Origin: CAZTWC01 sp964617105 [NCBI: uncultured Myxococcia bacterium]
GTDB lineage: Bacteria; CAZTWC01
DNA: 7,377 bases
Direction of reading: 5' to 3'
NCBI GenBank assembly: GCA_964617105.1
Contig: CAZTWC010000182.1
Span: 1 to 7,377, forward strand
The notes below the pieces were generated by a model that was not told the origin of the DNA, searched no databases, and saw only the letters and a list, made by a program, of their open reading frames with translations. Made by a program: the position numbers and the translations under genes. Shown here piece by piece: positions 4,691 through 7,377 of this stretch (position 1 is its first letter; each line of letters begins with the position of its first letter).

Positions 4691-5437
4691 ATGAAAAAAG
4701 ATAAGCCACAACAGGTAGATATTGTAATTCCCGTGTATAATGAAGAGAAAATATTGGCAAAAAGTATTGCAACTCTGGTGGAGTTTTTATCTAAAAGGGC
4801 TTTTTTCTCCTGGAAAATCATAATCGCTGACAACGCCTCTACCGACAAAACTCTGGAGATCGCTCGGGATTTGTCAACTCAGGATGATCACCTGGAAGTA
4901 TTACATATAGATAAATTGGGCCGCGGCTTAGCCTTAAGGACCGCCTGGATGAGTTCGCAGGCGGAAATCACCAGTTACATGGATGTGGATCTATCCACTA
5001 ACCTGAACTATTTTCCCCTGGCCATCGAAGGGCTTAAGTGTGGTTACGATATATCCATTGGCAGCCGTCTCATGCAGGCTTCTCTTACCCGGAGGAGTGT
5101 GAAGCGCGAGATCATCTCTCGCGGATATAACACCTTGATAAAAATGATGTTTTTAAATCCTTTTAGCGATGCTCAGTGTGGGTTTAAGGTTATTAAAACC
5201 CGGGTGGCCAGAGATTTGCTCCCCCAGGTAAAAGATAATGAGTGGTTTTTCGATACCGAATTACTGCTAAAGGCGGTTGGGAAGGGATACCGTATCTTTG
5301 AATTGCCGGTTGAATGGACTGAAGATTTGGATTCCAGAGTAAAAATATTTAAAACCGCGGCCCAGGATGTGACAGGACTAATCAGAGTCAAATTAGAGTT
5401 ATCTTTAGGATCATTAGGAAGAAAAGTTTTCAAATAG
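4691..5437 (+). CDS. Family 2 glycosyltransferase, polyprenyl/dolichyl-phosphate sugar transferase type
   Basis: A 248-residue GT-A fold enzyme that would transfer a sugar from a nucleotide donor, probably to a polyprenyl phosphate on the cytoplasmic face. The motifs run in the family order: IPVYNEE (13-19, donor binding), ADNAS (46-50), LGRGLALR (76-83), the metal-binding DVD (98-100) followed by LST, GSR (124-126), QCGFK (162-166), and ELPVEW (204-209). The DVDLST, GSR and QCGFK set is shared with Alg5-like dolichyl-phosphate glucosyltransferases. There is no C-terminal membrane segment, unlike many DPM/GtrB-type relatives, so any membrane contact must be peripheral. The sugar and acceptor cannot be read from the sequence. 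It appears to have its own promoter and stands alone between the toxin-antitoxin pair and the nuo operon, with no other cell-envelope genes nearby. Confidence 0.88.
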   Translation: MKKDKPQQVDIVIPVYNEEKILAKSIATLVEFLSKRAFFSWKIIIADNASTDKTLEIARDLSTQDDHLEVLHIDKLGRGLALRTAWMSSQAEITSYMDVDLSTNLNYFPLAIEGLKCGYDISIGSRLMQASLTRRSVKREIISRGYNTLIKMMFLNPFSDAQCGFKVIKTRVARDLLPQVKDNEWFFDTELLLKAVGKGYRIFELPVEWTEDLDSRVKIFKTAAQDVTGLIRVKLELSLGSLGRKVFK

Positions 5438-5438
5438 C

Positions 5439-5467
5439 TTGCAAAAACTATGATGATCAAGTATAAA
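5439..5467 (+). promoter_or_regulatory. Candidate promoter of the nuo operon
   Basis: TTGCAA (5439-5444), a 17-base spacer and TATAAA (5462-5467) lie directly after the glycosyltransferase stop. A start near 5474 gives a leader of about 85 bases before nuoA. The leader is AT-rich with an A9 run (5481-5489) and a weak AGTTTT/AAAACT hairpin (5489-5505). A second, poorer -10-like TATAGT (5538-5543) is too close to the ribosome site to be convincing. Confidence 0.45.
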
Positions 5468-5547
5468 AGTATAGCTAATTAAAAAAAAAGTTTTTAGGGA
5501 AAACTCGATAATTTTAAGGTATACGTTTATAGATTTGTATAGTATTT

Positions 5548-5555
5548 AGAGGAAG
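5548..5555 (+). promoter_or_regulatory. Ribosome binding site of nuoA
   Basis: AGAGGAAG lies three bases before the ATG at 5559. It supports that start. Confidence 0.6.
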
Positions 5556-5558
5556 CAT

Positions 5559-5918
5559 ATGCTTAACAGTTATTATCCGGTTGTTTTAGCGTTTATCGTT
5601 GCCATTATTATGCCCATCGTTATGGTGGCGCTCAATTACTACCTGGGACCCAAAAGGCCATCTCCTATTAAGAGTGAACCTTTTGAGTGCGGTAGCGATC
5701 CCATCGGCGAGGCCCGTACCCGGTTCTCCAGCAAATTTTACCTGGTGGCTATCATATTTATTATTTTTGATATCGAAGCGGTGTTTCTTTATCCCTGGGC
5801 AGTGCAGTTTAAATCTTTGGGCTGGTTCGGCCTGGTGGAGATGTTTATCTTTCTAGGGATTTTATCCCTCGGATTGCTTTATATCTGGCGCCGCGGTGCT
5901 CTTGAATGGGATAAATAA
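5559..5918 (+). CDS. nuoA: NADH:quinone oxidoreductase subunit A
   Basis: A 119-residue membrane subunit of complex I, of usual length. Three membrane helices are evident (about residues 7-29, 60-80 and 88-111). The long loop between the first two carries the conserved EPFECGSDP (40-48), whose C44 corresponds to the ND3 loop cysteine. The second helix contains FDIEAVFLYPWA (70-81) with the conserved acidic pair D71/E73. The subunit helps form the quinone cavity and the start of the proton path next to NuoH. The C-terminus WRRGALEWDK is standard. It is the first gene of a nuoABCD run, 65 bases before nuoB. Confidence 0.96.
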   Translation: MLNSYYPVVLAFIVAIIMPIVMVALNYYLGPKRPSPIKSEPFECGSDPIGEARTRFSSKFYLVAIIFIIFDIEAVFLYPWAVQFKSLGWFGLVEMFIFLGILSLGLLYIWRRGALEWDK

Positions 5919-5983
5919 AACCAGATAAAGTTAGAAAAACAGTCAAAATTATTAAGGAATAAAAGGAATAATAGGAGTATTAA

Positions 5984-6487
5984 ATGAATAATCCTGGATC
6001 GGCTCTGGATTTGGCTTCCAGCACCCAGATTGACGAGACTGCCATGGGAAATTTTATCAGGAATAGTTTCAACTGGTGCAGGAAGTTTTCCCTCTTTCAA
6101 AATCCTTTTGTCACCGCTTGCTGCGGAATGGAGTTTATGTCAACTATGTGTTCCCGTTATGATCTGGCCCGGTTTGGGGCGGAGATCCCCAGATTTACTC
6201 CCCGGCAGGGAGATTTGATGATGGTGGTTGGCACCATTACGGTCAAGCAGTCAAAGGTATTAAAAAGAGTCTATGACCAGATGTGTGAACCCAAGTGGGT
6301 TATCGCAGTTGGTGCTTGTTCCTGTTCAGGAGGATTCTACCGGAACTATTCCGTGGTTCAGGGGACGGATTGTATAATTCCGGTTGATGTATATGTTCCA
6401 GGTTGCCCACCCCGTCCCGAAGCATTTATCGATGGTTTAATGGAACTACAGGACAAGATTCAAAATGGTCCGTGTGATATTTTTTAA
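5984..6487 (+). CDS. nuoB: NADH:quinone oxidoreductase subunit B (cluster N2)
   Basis: A 167-residue peripheral-arm subunit that carries the terminal [4Fe-4S] cluster N2, which hands electrons to quinone. The four ligands are C46 and C47 (ACCGME), C112 (GACSCSGG) and C141 (PGCPPRPEA); their spacing equals that of Nqo6 of Thermus (65 and 29 residues between successive ligands). R55-type mutations are not seen around the site; SRYDLARFG (57-65) is conserved. An additional Cys (C114) sits two residues after a ligand, where Ala/Ser is common. The start at 5984 has GGAG six bases upstream. It gives about 20 residues before MGNFIRNSF, and Met21 is a possible shorter start. Related hydrogenase small subunits (EchC-like) differ in context, since nuoA precedes and nuoC and nuoD follow. 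Confidence 0.95.
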   Translation: MNNPGSALDLASSTQIDETAMGNFIRNSFNWCRKFSLFQNPFVTACCGMEFMSTMCSRYDLARFGAEIPRFTPRQGDLMMVVGTITVKQSKVLKRVYDQMCEPKWVIAVGACSCSGGFYRNYSVVQGTDCIIPVDVYVPGCPPRPEAFIDGLMELQDKIQNGPCDIF

Positions 6488-6495
6488 GTTTTCAA

Positions 6496-6515
6496 CCCGG
6501 CATTGAAATCCCGGG
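6496..6515 (+). repeat. Weak GC-rich hairpin between nuoB and nuoC
   Basis: CCCGG (6496-6500) and CCGGG (6511-6515) can pair around a 10-base loop, and a T-rich stretch without a clean T-run follows. It could slow transcription or protect an mRNA end, but five base pairs are few and chance is a fair explanation. Confidence 0.25.
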
Positions 6516-6535
6516 AATTCTTTTCGTTCTTAATC

Positions 6536-6545
6536 AAAGAGGAGA
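6536..6545 (+). promoter_or_regulatory. Ribosome binding site of nuoC
   Basis: AAAGAGGAGA ends four bases before the ATG at 6550. It is close to the full anti-16S complement and fixes the start. Confidence 0.8.
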
Positions 6546-6549
6546 AAAC

Positions 6550-7050
6550 ATGAGCGAAGCAGTTATGCAAATGCTGCAGGACAAATTCGGTGATAAAATT
6601 ATCAGTACCCATTCTTTTAGAGGCGATTATACCGCCCTGGTGGCCGATGATATCTATTTTGGATGCTGCCAATTTTTAAAAGAGGATTCTCTCTGCGATT
6701 TCGATATGCTTACAGACTTGACCGCGGTGGATTATCCTGGTGATGATTTAAGGTTCGAAGTGGTGTGTCATCTGTATTCCATTAGCAAAAATCATCGGTT
6801 CAGGATTAAAAGCCGGATACCAGATGCCAATCCCCGTATCGAGTCTCTAACTTCTCTGTACAATTCTGCCAACTGGTTTGAACGAGAGGTTTACGACATG
6901 TTTGGGATTATTTTTGCTAACCACCCAGACCTGCGCCGCCTCTTACTTTACCCAGAATTCGAGGGATATCCGCTGCGCAAAGATTATCCCCTTGAGCAGA
7001 GACAACACCGGATAAAATTGCGTCATCCAGAAGTTAAGATTCAAGGATAG
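6550..7050 (+). CDS. nuoC: NADH:quinone oxidoreductase subunit C
   Basis: A 166-residue peripheral-arm subunit of complex I (30-kDa type). The N-terminal alpha/beta domain contains [13 protein letters not shown] (51-63). The family signature follows as [14 protein letters not shown] (107-120, with the invariant E111-R112-E113 and D116) and then HPDLRRLLL and [10 protein letters not shown] (139-148). It holds no cofactor and scaffolds NuoB and NuoD at the base of the arm. The length is normal for the separate, unfused NuoC; nuoC and nuoD are distinct genes here, unlike the nuoCD fusion of enterobacteria. It lies 62 bases after nuoB, and 14 bases separate its stop from the nuoD ATG. Confidence 0.95.
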   Translation: MSEAVMQMLQDKFGDKIISTHSFRGDYTALVADDIYFGCCQFLKEDSLCDFDMLTDLTAVDYPGDDLRFEVVCHLYSISKNHRFRIKSRIPDANPRIESLTSLYNSANWFEREVYDMFGIIFANHPDLRRLLLYPEFEGYPLRKDYPLEQRQHRIKLRHPEVKIQG

Positions 7051-7052
7051 AT

Positions 7053-7060
7053 GGGGAGGA
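7053..7060 (+). promoter_or_regulatory. Ribosome binding site of nuoD
   Basis: GGGGAGGA lies four bases before the ATG at 7065, inside the 14-base gap after nuoC. It decides the nuoD start. Confidence 0.75.
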
Positions 7061-7064
7061 TTTT

Positions 7065-7377
7065 ATGCCTTACGAGATAGAAGAACGTATCGGCGATACT
7101 ATGATCATCAATATGGGACCATGGCATCCGGCCATGCACGGAACCGTGCGGCTGGTGCTGGAGTTGGATGGAGAGAACATTGTCAATTGTGACCCGGATA
7201 TAGGTTACCTCCATCGCGGTTTGGAGAAGATGTGCGAAAATCGCACTTATCACCAGATTATTCCCTATACTGACCGGATGAATTATGCCTCGCCTCTTTT
7301 AAACAATGTGGGTTTCACCTTGGCAGTGGAGAAACTGCTGGATCTCGATATTCCTGAGCGAGCTAAATATCTGAGGG
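7065..7377 (+). CDS. nuoD: NADH:quinone oxidoreductase subunit D, N-terminal part (3' truncated)
   Basis: The first 104 residues of the 49-kDa subunit; the gene runs off the window (the family is usually near 370-410 residues). Visible motifs are [10 protein letters not shown] (17-26), RLVLELDGE (29-37), GYLHRGLEK (47-55) and [10 protein letters not shown] (67-76). H25 and Y74 match in motif and spacing (49 residues) the His and Tyr that hold the quinone head group in Thermus Nqo4 (H38, Y87) and the bovine enzyme. This indicates a quinone-reducing complex and not an energy-converting hydrogenase, in which the related large subunit has NiFe cysteines (no CxxC near the N-terminus here). Trp20 replaces the Gln usual in GPQHP. 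Confidence 0.93.
   Translation, partial: MPYEIEERIGDTMIINMGPWHPAMHGTVRLVLELDGENIVNCDPDIGYLHRGLEKMCENRTYHQIIPYTDRMNYASPLLNNVGFTLAVEKLLDLDIPERAKYLR

Noticed and set aside
5481-5505. The A-run and AGTTTT...AAAACT as a terminator after the glycosyltransferase gene
   Set aside because: The stem is six pairs with one G-C and no T-run follows; it is more likely ordinary AT-rich leader.
5599-5856. An 85-codon frame overlapping nuoA
   Set aside because: It is a shifted frame of nuoA with no ribosome site; nuoA itself matches its family over its whole length.
5984-7377. The nuoB-D genes as an Ech/Mbh-type membrane hydrogenase
   Set aside because: nuoA is present, and the partial NuoD has the quinone-site His and Tyr and lacks an N-terminal NiFe CxxC.

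Overview
The window is about 7.4 kb of bacterial DNA, complete except at the two ends, where a gene is cut at each edge. The proteins point to an anaerobe with an energy metabolism based on electron bifurcation and a menaquinone-type respiratory complex. Strong Shine-Dalgarno sites, sigma70/sigmaA-like promoters, moderate GC and the Hdr plus Nuo gene content fit a clostridial Firmicute of the Desulfotomaculum/Pelotomaculum kind best. A deltaproteobacterial or other anaerobic lineage cannot be excluded from this sequence alone.

Region 1 (1-2519, + strand) is the 3' part of a heterodisulfide-reductase-type operon in the order hdrA-hdrC-hdrB, joined by two ATGA start/stop overlaps. The HdrA piece carries two ferredoxin motifs, a fused MvhD-like [2Fe-2S] domain and an extra four-cysteine tail that resembles a zinc ribbon. 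HdrC has two ordinary [4Fe-4S] motifs, and HdrB has both CCG cysteine sets expected for the non-cubane clusters. Together they should form a soluble complex that takes electrons from a hydrogenase, formate dehydrogenase or NAD(P)H-oxidising partner (not in the window) and splits them between ferredoxin and a disulfide or other acceptor.

Region 2 (2532-3846, - strand) is a convergent two-gene unit, trmL then dapF: a tRNA wobble 2'-O-methyltransferase and diaminopimelate epimerase. A good promoter lies upstream at about 3887-3914. Only 12 bases separate the dapF and hdrB stop codons, with no visible terminator.

Region 3 (3960-4589, + strand) is a type II toxin-antitoxin cassette: a ribbon-helix-helix antitoxin followed two bases later by a RelE/YafQ-like toxin. 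The toxin has a cysteine-rich insertion (five Cys). A near-consensus promoter (TTGACA, 17 bases, TACAAT) overlaps an inverted repeat that is a likely autoregulatory operator.

Region 4 (4600-5437, + strand) holds a perfect 8-bp-arm palindrome, a probable promoter, and a family 2 glycosyltransferase related to polyprenyl/dolichyl-phosphate sugar transferases.

Region 5 (5439-7377, + strand) is a promoter candidate followed by nuoA, nuoB, nuoC and the start of nuoD, the beginning of a complex I operon. NuoB has the N2 cluster ligands, and NuoD has the His and Tyr expected at the quinone site with the right spacing. The complex should therefore be a quinone reductase and not a membrane hydrogenase. 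Whether NuoEFG follow, or whether this is the short form fed by ferredoxin, lies beyond the window.

Most of the window is ordinary, well-known gene families. The points that merit a second look are the HdrA-MvhD-zinc-ribbon fusion, the cysteine-rich toxin with its operator and poly-A tracts, and the isolated palindrome at 4610-4627. I see no undescribed multi-gene system here. There is no gene-free stretch longer than about 175 bases.
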